Shown here: positions 10,381-20,228 of the stretch, piece after piece
Layout: every line of letters starts with the position of its first letter
Position numbering within the stretch: the stretch's first letter is position 1
Source: Hemerocallis citrina
Lineage: Eukaryota; Streptophyta; Magnoliopsida; Asparagales; Asphodelaceae
Direction of reading: 5' to 3'
Assembly (NCBI GenBank): GCA_017893485.1
Contig: CM030366.1
Coordinates: 45,878,283-45,942,282 of the forward strand
DNA: 64,000 nucleotides
Translations under genes and position numbers: made by a program
The notes under the pieces: generated by a model
The model's input: the letters and a program-made list of their open reading frames with translations, nothing else
Told to the model about the DNA's origin: nothing
The model's database searches: none

Positions 10381-11837
10381 TGTTGATTCTTGATTTTGAT
10401 GATTACAACACAATGCAAAGTTGTTGTGCTACTTCTCATATATTACAGGTTGTATCAAAGTTATCATGTATGATACACAAAGACCTCAAACCAAATTGAT
10501 CAAGCAAGCCACAAGGTTCTAAAGCTGACGAATGATCAAACAAAGCTTTATAAAAAGACAATGGCTAAAGCTTCACTCAAGACTCAAGACTCAAGTCAAG
10601 ACCAAAGCTTCAATGTCTTATAGTTTTTGTGTCTTGTAAAATAAATGTAATTTTTCTTTTTGTTGAGTCTTAGATTGATGTACAGCCTTGTCACACACAC
10701 ACACACTCACACATAATTTTATAACTGTGTGTTTTACAAATTTAAAGGTCAAAACAGTTTGAACTAGATCAGCTGTTGAGTACTAGTCGACTGCCATTAG
10801 GGACCAGTTGACTGAACCTGTACAAAACTGTCTTAACTTCTTCAAACTCTGACCAGTCGATTCATAACAGCAACCCAGTCGACTGTTCAAGCCGTTTCAA
10901 CAATTTACTAATTTCAAAACTTGTATTTTCGAATTCAAAAAGTTATATCCGTTTTTAATCAGTTGTAGGAACTGTTTCTACAACGTTCCAGGGCATCTAC
11001 TCTATAAATAGGGCCTTAGAATCACCATGGAAAGGTTCCAAGAATTTTTGAGAAAAAGTTTTAAGTATTTTGCTTTCAAAGAAAAATTTTTTATACAAAG
11101 CACTCTAATATCTAAGTCTTGGTTCTCTGATTTCAATCCAACATAACATTGAATTCGTTTTGGACTGAATTCAGAAGTTGATCAAATAGCCATGTACAAA
11201 ATCACAATCACAACAAGGCTATAGGTTGATTGTAACATCTTTTATTGTTTTCTTATCCTCTCGGTTGGAGAGGACTCTAGGTTGTAGAGTCAGGTTTTTC
11301 ACTCTTAGTGGAAGAGTGGGTTGCTCTCTCTAGGTGTGAGAGAGGACGACGGGTTGGACAAGGTTGTTATCTAACGCCGTAGGGTATTCTTATACATTTT
11401 CAAGAATAGTGGAAAATCTCGAGTGGGTTGCTTGGGGACTGGATGTAGTTCGGGAGGACCGAACCAGGATACATCGTGTGTACTCTGTGATTGGAATCTC
11501 TGTGGTTGTATCTCTTTGAACTTTTTCATTACTTACATTTCAGTTTACTCTAAATCTTTCTAGTAAGTCGACTGGATATCTATTCTAAGTCGACTGATCA
11601 GACTGATATAACAAACGTCTCAAAAACTCTTCTGGCGAGTTGACTATCTCTCTTATTTAAGTCGACTTATCAGACTATTCTAAAATACTCTTCTACTCTA
11701 ATGCCCCAGTCGACTGATATCTCTTTTATAGTCGACTGGACAGAAGATAACTCTCAATTCCGCAATTAATTTTTGATACAACACTATTCACCCCCCCCCC
11801 TCTCTAGTGTTTCTTGCCTTGCCTACAGGATCCAACT
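10381..11837 (+). repeat. 3' LTR of the SIRE-like copia element
   Basis: It aligns with 1939-3364. It has an extra GTCGAC-motif segment near 11707-11740 and a 10-C run at 11791-11800. It ends ...GGATCCAACT against the AGAGA flank. Differences from the 5' LTR are scattered substitutions and small indels, so the insertion is not recent. Confidence 0.92.
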
Positions 11838-11842
11838 AGAGA

Positions 11843-12132
11843 TGCTACATAGCTACAATGGGGGCTCGGTCCTCCCACTCGAAGCATGAGAGCACCCTTA
11901 AAAGATGAATCAAGTTGTGTTCGAGCCCGTTGATAAATTAGAAGAAGTCCCTTTCTCCCTTGAAAACTAGTCCAAGTGCTTTCAATTTTGCCAAAGTTCT
12001 CCCCCACCAGGACCGAGAATAACTTGTTACAAGGTCTCCAAAATCATTTGCCTTGAGCCTCACCGACTCGGAGACCCGGGGGACAAGGTGGTGTCAAGAG
12101 AGCATTTGACGAGGTTCAACGAAGGCGCTTAA
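11843..12132 (+). pseudogene. Remnant of Tat pol: protease end, linker, last codons of integrase
   Basis: The protease frame resumes at TGCTACATAGC. The protease-RT linker follows (about 11925-12035; in one frame it reads E-E-V-P...SLEN..KCFQF, the typical pre-RT block). Without any RT, RNase H or integrase core, the sequence then reads HRLGDPGDKVVSREHLTRF..., TAA at 12130-12132, which resembles the very end of Tat integrase (family pattern Y-R-L-x-D-x-x-G then an N-x-x-H-L block). The copy, or its family, thus lost most of pol by an internal deletion ending near 12060. Confidence 0.65.
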
Positions 12133-12288
12133 CGCCCTCCTCAAATTATCTTTAAAAACATTGTAATAAGACCGACATCTATAATGGCCAGAGCATGTAA
12201 TAAAGGCTAGCCACCAAGGTAGCCACTTAGTTTGATTATTCAATAGATTCAGCATTTCTTTCGCAAAATTGTTGTATTACTCTTTAGA
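12133..12288 (+). other. Post-pol leader of the Tat element
   Basis: It is non-coding and contains GCATGTAATAAAGGC at about 12195. It runs straight into the minisatellite tail. Confidence 0.5.
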
Positions 12289-12355
12289 TGCCAAGCAATA
12301 AGTTAGGTGTCCAGCTCCTCTTCCAAGCTACACCAACAACTCATTAAACCAAGGC
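12289..12355 (+). repeat. Minisatellite tail of the Tat element, segment 1
   Basis: First ~60-bp unit of the array (CAATAAGTTAGGTGTCCAGCTCCTCTTCCAAGC..., then AACTCATTAAACC). It is split from the rest by the solo LTR at 12361. The flanking AATGA is duplicated on both sides of that insertion. Confidence 0.85.
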
Positions 12356-12360
12356 AATGA

Positions 12361-12371
12361 TGTAACACCAA

Positions 12372-12402
<31 letters not shown>

Positions 12403-15400
12403 AAAATAATAAAAAAATCTTTTATACCATTTCTTACTTAGAAAATTACTCTTAGATTTTTATTTAAAAATTCGGCAGAGCTTCCTCTGAAATATTAGCC
12501 ATTTTACAGAGATTCCTTACGGAATTCTCTAAATAATTACAAATATCAATGTACCTGTAATATATATCAATCCTCCCCAGGCCAAGTCATTCAACATCAC
12601 ACAGGCAATAATATATGGGGCTCTGGGGGCATAATTTCTCATGATAAACAAGATACAATTTAAAAATCATAAATTCTTTCGAAAACATTTAAGAATTTTA
12701 TAAAAACTATAGAAAAACCTTTCAAAAACCAACCACAGACCCCGATACTCCACAACGAGATGGATACGGGCTTTCATACACCATCATAGCACTGTATATA
12801 TATTATTATCTCTTACAGTTGTACACATATTCCTCCATAATACAAACTATCACCCAAATACTATCTCCACCTCTACATAGCTTAGGATAATAAAATATAT
12901 AATAGATACATATACAACTCATTCGGCTATGGGAAAGGTATAACTATCAAATTCAAACAACTATTACAGTATCTCACCTCGCTGCTAATTAGTACTTGCA
13001 AGAGGGTTAGGGACGTCTACCCCCAGGGAGGGACTCCCCTGACCCCCATAAAACAACAGAGATCAGCCATAACTGGTGTGAGTATAATTTACTAGTAATA
13101 AATTGAACAATAAAAAGAAAATGTAGAGAACTTACGGATATCATGATAAATAAGTCAACCTTAAAATTGAATGTAAAAACATCATAAAGTGACTTCATAC
13201 AAAATACTCATGTAAATCTTCAATTCATTAGCATATCATCTCATTCATTAGTTTTCATCGCATCTTATTCACATATATTCGATCTCGTAATATCACATTC
13301 ATTCCTATCTTATATCACATATCATAACATCACATAATACCTTAACTTTCATTCTCATTAAAACTATTACAAGTTATCCTCTTTTCATTCTAATGTCATC
13401 ATATAGCTTATTGAAAAGCTCATTCTCATTTAATCATATATTTCACTTTATAATTCTTTTTTTTTTCTCATCATACAACTCAAGTTACTTTTCATTCTTA
13501 TTAATAATATGTCTTTCTTTCATTTTTTCTTACGTCTCATATTACACTTTACTATACTTCATTCTTATTAAATTATACTCTGCACCCCAAACATAGTTTG
13601 GGTAATACTACACCACACCCCGAAGCCTATAGCTTGGGTAATAGTAGGACTTGGGTAATATAACATCACATCGCAAGAGATGGCTTGGAATATTACTTTA
13701 CTTTATTTTCATTTCCATCTTACAATTTACTTTACTTTCATTTCCATCTCGCAATACAACTATCATATCAACAACCCACCAATTCACCCTGGGAGTTGTA
13801 CCAAGGCAGGAAATAGCGGGCAAGTAGTTCACTGACACAATTCCAAGGTATCAACTCATATCACACTTATCTTTAGTTTTGAAATCATTCCCGTATCCAT
13901 CACTTATCACACATCACTTTATGCATCATATTAATATCACATATAACTTTACTTTTCATTCATATCATATTATCTCATACATACACACTTTCTTTATTTC
14001 TTTTACTCTTTTCCATTCCACAATTTCTTCGAGTTATTCACATTAATTTTACATACATAATTCCTTCACTGTTATACTCATATTCCTAACATCATATTAA
14101 TTCATATATATAATTCCTTCATTTTTCATATTCAAATACATAACATCAAACTAATTCACACGTTTAATTCCTTCACTTTTTATATTTAACCCCATAACAC
14201 AAATGTTCCTCTTTCATAATTACCTGCATATTACCATTTCTATATTTTTCACTTATAATTACATAATGCAATTACCTCATTTTTATACATATTTAACCAC
14301 ATACTTCTTTTACCATTCATTTTCATTTGCATATTCATGAATCGTATTCTTTCATACTCATCTTCATATATATACATTTTCTTTCACTCTAATTATTCCA
14401 CTCAGATACTTACTTCACTTTCTCATTTTCACTTTACATCAAATACTTTCTTTTCTTTCTCATTCTCATATCACATCATATGCTTTCTTGACTTTCTCAT
14501 TCATATTTCACTTTCTTTACTTTCTCATTCATATTTCACTTTCTTTACATTCTCATTCACATTTCACTTTCACATTTATTCATTTTGTTAATTTGTCGAC
14601 TAGTAAGCCACAGTATCGAAATATACTGAAAGCCGACAGCCCAGTAAACACGCGGACCTCTGCCCCCTTGGGGTCTTACGCGTCCGAGGCTACATCTTCC
14701 TCCCAGCCTATGCCAGCGATGGAAACACCGTACCCCAAGTAGAACTTAGGTACTTCCTCCCAGCCAGAGTCAGCGAGGGAAAAAACACACCCCAAACATA
14801 GTTTGGGTACTTCCTCGTGGCAAAACCAACGAGGGAAAAGAAAACACCGCACTCCTAGTTTCACTAGGCTACTTTTTCGCGACACCTGTCATCGAGGGAA
14901 TATCACCACACCCCAGACAATCTGGGTAATAACCGGGCCTCAAGCCGATAGCTTGGGCAATAAAAACACTGCACCCCAAATATAGTTTGGGTAATAAAGA
15001 CTGCACCCCAAGCCGGTCCTTAGGTGTTAGGAGGTCTAGCCCAAACTCCCAGAATTTTTGTAGGTACTGGCCAACAAAATTTATCTGTTATTATCATTTT
15101 TATTTCATCTTTTTATCTCATTTCACCACCACACAACATCTCATCTTTTACTTCAATACTTTGCCACATCTTTGACTTTAACCACGCGATTTATTATCAC
15201 GTTATATCACATACTCACATACATCTGGTTATTTCATTTATAAAATTATTACCTCATATTATTCCGTATCATAAACGCACCAAAGTATTTATTCACTCAC
15301 ATTATAATATCTTATGAACATGCCAAAATAAGTAGATGATTATATCATATTACCACCCATTAGTTTCACTTTAAACAATCACTGCATTATTCATATACTC

Positions 15401-16661
15401 ACTCATTAATTTCATCGATTATGCTATCATAACTCAGTATCACCCATGTATATCACAAACATATACCAAATAGGTTAATACATCATAACACCATATATAT
15501 ATGTCATGTTGGTTTATCTACCATATATTATACGTATATCAACCCCATATACTTCATCTTATAATACATATACCCAGTACATCACCCATAACACTAAATA
15601 TTCAAAAACACACAAATTCTCCAAATAACACAATTTCAATATATAAAAATTCTGTATTTCGATTTAAACTTCATTTAGCTAAAACTCACAACAATCACTT
15701 CGAAACCGCATAAAATTCTGTCACAACAAAATATATCTCTAGTATAATCATACTCACTTTATATCTTGCGAAGACTCGAAGCACCACTACTCCATTACGC
15801 ACCCAAAGTCGCTAACCACTCATATTATCAAATTTCCAAGCCAGTTAGGGCTCAAAACATCCAAACCAGTCATAGATAAAAATAATACTAATCTTAATGT
15901 CACTCAGTCATTTGGTTGAACGCCTAGCATGCACACGTGCGATGCATGTATTATCTGAATTCCTACGAGATTTTATCTCCATAAAATTTCTAAAATCACC
16001 CCATACTATTCTATTGGTTCAACTACAATTTCTACTACTATTAAGGATATAATTCTCATATATTTACTTCCCTTTTATAAACCCAAAACCCTAATTTATA
16101 AGTAACCTGCAAAATCTCCAATACTCTGCTAATTTCTTGACTCTAACATCAAAATTGACCTCTAGCAGCAAAAGAAATTAAAAGTATAAGAAATTATACA
16201 AATAATAAAAAAGAGATATACATCCACTAAATTCCTTCTCCAAATTAACTCCACCACTAGCTAGAGCACCCTTCACTAAGCCTACCCCTCGAATTAATTA
16301 GAAAAAAAAAGGAGAAACGAGGTGGATTTGGGCTGGGAAAATTGCAGCTGAAAGTTGGGTTTCGATTTCGTCTAACGATCTCGACGGGAGAGTGAAGGGG
16401 AAGAAGAGAAGGAGGGTTAAGTAAATAAAGGAAAATTTTAAAATAAGCCCGACATAAACTTATTTATTAGTTATAAGCCCTCATACTTCTTCTTTTCACA
16501 CCAAAATCCAATTAAACCCGCTCCACCAAATAAATAAATAATATATATAGAATAAAATTGCATATTTATGCATAATAATAACAATAAAAATAATATCTAA
16601 TAGAAATAAAAGAAAATGCAAACGACTATTTTGAAATTATAAAAAATACATGGGTGTTACA
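12361..16661 (-). mobile_element. Solo LTR (4.3 kb) of a gypsy element
   Basis: It starts TGTAACACC, ends GGTGTTACA, and is flanked by perfect 5-bp duplications AATGA (12356-12360 and 16662-16666) inside the minisatellite. No gag or pol similarity is visible on either strand. The long AT-rich interior has many short CAT/TTC-rich stretches and one purine-rich block near 16310-16430. The position of that block relative to the ends matches the Tekay LTRs, so I read it in minus orientation. It includes the internal repeat at 13575-15030. Absence of coding sequence with intact duplications means LTR-LTR recombination, though a LARD is possible. Confidence 0.8.
13575..15030. repeat. Dispersed ACCCCAAACATAGTTTGGGT-type palindromic repeats inside the solo LTR
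   Basis: Short units of the form CACCCCAAACATAGTTTGGGTA recur, sometimes degenerate (AAGCCTATAGCTTGGGTAAT, CCAGACAATCTGGGTAATA), near 13580, 13620, 14730, 14790, 14910, 14950, 14970 and 15005. Each is partly self-complementary (CCAAAC...GTTTGGG), so single-stranded forms could fold into small hairpins. Confidence 0.7.
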
Positions 16662-16666
16662 AATGA

Positions 16667-18298
16667 GTTAGGCACTTAGCTCTTCTTTCGAGCTCCTCCA
16701 ACAACTCATCAACTCCAAGCAATGAGTTAAGTGTTGTACTCGCCTTCCAACAACTCATCACCTCCCTAAAATGAGTTAGGTACTCTGATCCCCTTCCGAG
16801 CTCCTCCAACAACTCATCATCTCCAAACAACGAGTTAGGTGCTCAGCTCTTGTTCCAAGCCATACCCGCAACTCATCAACTCAACGAAATGAGTTAGGTG
16901 CTCAACAACTCTTCCAAGCTACACCACCCACTCATCAACTCCAAGCAATGAGTTAGGTGCTCAGCTCCTCTTCGGAGTCATACCAACAACTCATCAACTC
17001 AAAGAAATGAGTTAAGTACTCTGCTCGCCGTTCGGTGCCCCCAAGCAACTTGTCGCCTCTTTACATTGAGTTTGATGCTTTGCTCACTGCTCAAGCTCCT
17101 CCAACAACTATTGGCTCCCTGCAATGAGTTTGGTGTTCAACTCCTTTTCCGAGCTACATCTTCCACTCACCAACTCAAAGCAATGAGTTAGGTGCTATGC
17201 ACGAGCTCCCCCAACAACTCATCGCCTCCCTGCAATGAGTTAGGCACTCCACTCACTGCTCGAGCTCCTCCTACAACTTATTGGCTCCCTACAATGAGTT
17301 CAGTGCTCAGCTCCTCCTCCGAGCTACGTTTCCTACTCATCCACCACAAGTAATGAGTCAGGTGCTCAGCAGCTCTTCTGAGCTACCCGCCAACTCATCA
17401 ACTCAAGACAATGAGTTCAGTGTTCAACTCTTCTTCTAAGCTATGCCACCAACTCATCCACTCCTGCAATGAGGCTGGTGCCCAGCTCCTCATCTGAGCT
17501 ACGCCTCTAACTCATCAACCCAAGAAATGAGTTAGGCGCTCAATAGCTCGTTCAAACTGCTCTAGCGACTCATCAACTCCAAGCAATGAGTTAGGTGCTT
17601 AGCTCATCTTTCAAGCCACACCAGCAACTCAAAGTAATGAGTTAGGTGTTTTGCTCGCCGCTCGAGCCCCCCCCCCCCCCCCCCCCCCCGCGCCCCTCTC
17701 CCCCCCTCAAGCAACTCGTCGCCTTTCTACAATGAGTTTGGTGCACTTCTCCCCACTCAAGCTCCTCCAACAACTTCTTTCTCCTTACAATGAGTTCAGT
17801 GCTTAGCTCCTCCTCCGAACTACGTCGTCCGCTCATCAACTCAAAGCAAAGAGTTAGGTGCTCTGCTCGCCGCTCGAGTTCCTACAGCAACTCATTACCT
17901 CTCTACTATGAGTTAGGTGCTCCGCTCAAGCTCTGTCAACAACTCATTGACTCCTTACAATGAGTTCGGTGCTAAGCTCCTCCTCCAAGCTACACTGCCC
18001 ACTTATCAACCCCAAGCTGAGTCAGGTATTCAGGTCATCTTCCGAGCTACCCACCAACTTGTCAACTTAAGTTAATGAGTTTAACGCTCAACTCCTCTTC
18101 CAAGTAATGCCACCAACTCATCCACTCTTGCAATGAGTCAGGTGCACAGCTCCTCCTCCAAGGTGCGCCTCCATCTCATCAACCAAAGCAATGAGTTAGG
18201 AGCTCAACAACTCCTTCAAGTTGTGCCACCCACTCATCAACTCTAAGCAATGAGTTAGGTGCTTATTTCCTCTTCCAAGACTACACCAATAACTCATT
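16667..18298 (+). repeat. Minisatellite tail of the Tat element, segment 2 (~60-bp units)
   Basis: Roughly 27 degenerate copies of a ~60-bp unit built from AACTCATCAACTC, then AAGCAATGAGTTAGGTGCTC, then AGCTCCTCTTCCGAGCTAC. Units vary by substitution and small indels. They contain no long ORF. The AACTCAT/ATGAGTT pair gives each unit an inverted repeat around its start. The Tekay element at 18304 splits the array (duplication AACTC). Confidence 0.92.
17667..17689. repeat. Poly-C tract (23 C) in the minisatellite
   Basis: The longest homopolymer in the window. It follows GCTCGAG and is followed by GCGCCCCTCTCCCCCC, so it grew inside a C-rich minisatellite unit. Its exact length is the least trustworthy base count here. 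Confidence 0.9.
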
Positions 18299-18960
18299 AA
18301 CTCTGTCACGCCCCGCTTCCCAAAAAGAATATGGAATACGGATACGGGACAAAAGCCCAGCGAATGATTTTCATCATCCATAAGCAGTTCAGGAATCTTT
18401 ACAATATTTCACAAGATAATCAGAGTCGGAAGCAAAAGATACAACCAGGCATGTATAATTGAAACAAGATACTAACAGAAATTACTTGAAACCAAATATA
18501 ATAATATCAAATAACCAAATTCTGAACAAGTCAAATATTCTGGGTCACATCGCCTAAATACAAGATAAATATTTAAGTAATCAAGTATATCTAATTCAAG
18601 TTCAAGCAACAATAATAATGAAAATCATAAAACAGAAAATCCAGCCCTAATACATCATCTTGCCAATACCATCTGGCAGCTGACCATCCTGATCAGTAAT
18701 TAATAAATTTGCAGGAGAAGGAAGAAGAAAAATAAGTACCAGTCAATTGCAAGTTACGGGCCACTTATAATGTAGGATACAAGTACATGGAATAGGTAAA
18801 TCTATGTAACAAACCTAGCATGGTATAATCATGATTACAGGATATAAATCATAGCATGGCAAGATGAGCAAGTATAATAACATGTATCGAGTGTCAAGTA
18901 AACAAGTGTCATGCATCAAGTAACCAGTATCAAGAATCAAGTAATCATGTAGTATGTATC

Positions 18961-19434
18961 TGTAATACCCCGTATTTCTGAATTATATAAATGGTTTGAA
19001 ATATATAAAGAATTGACTTGGTCCTATAGAAGTATTTCTATGGGAGAGATTTATAAATAATTAAATGGATTTGAAATATATGGATTCTTTGGAAATTCGG
19101 ATTGTACTTGGTAGTGGGGGGACCCACCACCAATTGCAAGCACAGCATGTGTGCTGTGTGGGCTTCTTCAAAAAAGGGGATGACGTGGCACTTGGGATTA
19201 ATACCCGGGTGTGCACGGGTGTGATTAAAAACCGGGTATGGGATAGGATTAATCCCATATCGCTAATGAATTTGAATAAAATACTATATAAATAATAATT
19301 GCCAATGATCATTAGTCACCAATTCGGTTAACCACCTTTTGAGAGGCAGCCTGTGGTGGGCAGTTGTACTACATAGTATCTAATTTGTCTATAAAATTGT
19401 ATAAATTGTCCGGGCTCGGGGCAGGGGCGTTACA
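18961..19434 (+). repeat. 5' LTR of the TRIM (474 bp)
   Basis: TGTAATACCCCG to GGGCGTTACA. A TATA-like ACTATATAAATAATAATTG lies at about 19284, and a G-rich GGGCTCGGGGCAGGGGCG lies near the end. The small open frames on both strands repeat exactly in the other LTR and are not coding. Confidence 0.95.
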
Positions 19435-19436
19435 AA

Positions 19437-19449
19437 TGGTATCAGAGCC
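19437..19449 (+). other. Primer-binding site of the TRIM
   Basis: TGGTATCAGAGCC lies two bases after the 5' LTR, complementary to tRNA-iMet. Confidence 0.93.
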
Positions 19450-19498
19450 AGGTTTCGACGCCGAGGGTGTGAGAGCAGTGAGTTATGGACTCCAGGAT

Positions 19499-19580
19499 GA
19501 TCGGCGGAGTGAGACAGATGGACAGAGATCCACAGAATGATCCCGGCGGAGTGAGACAGATGGACAGAGATCCACAGAAT
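19499..19580 (+). repeat. ~41-bp tandem duplication inside the TRIM
   Basis: Two copies of GATC..GGCGGAGTGAGACAGATGGA, then CAGAGATCCACAGAAT, followed by a second short duplication of GGTCGGTCTCCAG (19593 onward). They fill about a third of the interior. Confidence 0.88.
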
Positions 19581-19740
19581 GATCCCAGAGTGGGGTCGGT
19601 CTCCAGGATTCCAATGGGATCGGTCTCCAGAATTCCAAAGACGAGAGTGATGCTCACAGAAATGCTCTACATCGGCTAGAAAGTAGATCCTGCACTAGAT
19701 TGTGCATGCCCCGTGCTCATCAGCGAGGACGCTGATTTCT

Positions 19741-19750
19741 GAAGGGGGGG
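19741..19750 (+). other. Polypurine tract of the TRIM
   Basis: GAAGGGGGGG lies four bases before the 3' LTR. It is preceded by GAGGACGCTGATTTCTG, which looks like the 3' end of long-LTR gypsy elements. Confidence 0.88.
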
Positions 19751-19754
19751 TGTA

Positions 19755-20228
19755 TGTAATACCCCGTATTTCTGAATTATATAAATGGTTTGAAATATAT
19801 AAAGAATTGACTTGGTCCTATAGAAGTATTTCTATGGGAGAGATTTATAAATAATTAAATGGATTTGAAATATATGGATTCTTTGGAAATTCGGATTGTA
19901 CTTGGTAGTGGGGGGACCCACCACCAATTGCAAGCACAGCATGTGTGCTGTGTGGGCTTCTTCAAAAAAGGGGATGACGTGGCACTTGGGATTAATACCC
20001 GGGTGTGCACGGGTGTGATTAAAAACCGGGTATGGGATAGGATTAATCCCATATCGCTAATGAATTTGAATAAAATACTATATAAATAATAATTGCCAAT
20101 GATCATTAGTCACCAATTCGGTTAACCACCTTTTGAGAGGCAGCCTGTGGTGGGCAGTTGTACTACATAGTATCTAATTTGTCTATAAAATTGTATAAAT
20201 TGTCCGGGCTCGGGGCAGGGGCGTTACA
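19755..20228 (+). repeat. 3' LTR of the TRIM (474 bp)
   Basis: Same length and, as far as I can read, same sequence as 18961-19434. Confidence 0.95.

Larger units (their letters stand above)
1939..11837 (+). mobile_element. SIRE/Maximus-type Ty1/copia retrotransposon, full-length but decayed
   Basis: The element is bounded by direct LTRs of 1426 and about 1457 bp, both starting TGTTGATTCTTG. It has a tRNA-iMet primer site, a polypurine tract, and gag, protease, integrase, RT and RNase H in copia order, plus an extra ORF between pol and the 3' LTR. It is inserted in the Tat protease: left flank GGAGA, right flank AGAGA, one mismatch, consistent with an aged 5-bp duplication. The pre-insertion reading frame (GGGAGATGCTACATAGC) can be rebuilt across the site. 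Stops and small indels in every coding block make it non-autonomous today. The extra 3' ORF and overall size fit the SIRE/Maximus lineage. Confidence 0.93.
18961..20228 (+). mobile_element. TRIM retrotransposon, 1268 bp, apparently very young
   Basis: Two 474-bp direct LTRs (TGTAATACCCCG...GGGGCGTTACA) that I read as identical flank a 320-bp non-coding interior with a primer site and a polypurine tract. The target duplication is GTATC (18956-18960 and 20229-20233). The other LTR of the host Tekay element carries the uninterrupted site (28565-28575, ATGTATCAAGTATC), proving both insertion and orientation-free boundaries. It has no gag or pol, so it must use proteins of another element. The end sequence and primer site resemble long-LTR gypsy families, so the likely helper is a chromovirus. 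Confidence 0.95.

Noticed and set aside
13393..15317. Hydrophobic frames such as 13393-13596 and 14337-14591
   Set aside because: They come from CAT/TTC-rich low-complexity sequence of the solo LTR; TM-like character is a by-product of T-rich codons.
18961..20228. Tandem gene duplication (identical small frames at 19061 and 19855)
   Set aside because: The duplicated 474-bp blocks are LTRs of a TRIM, with primer site, polypurine tract and target duplication.
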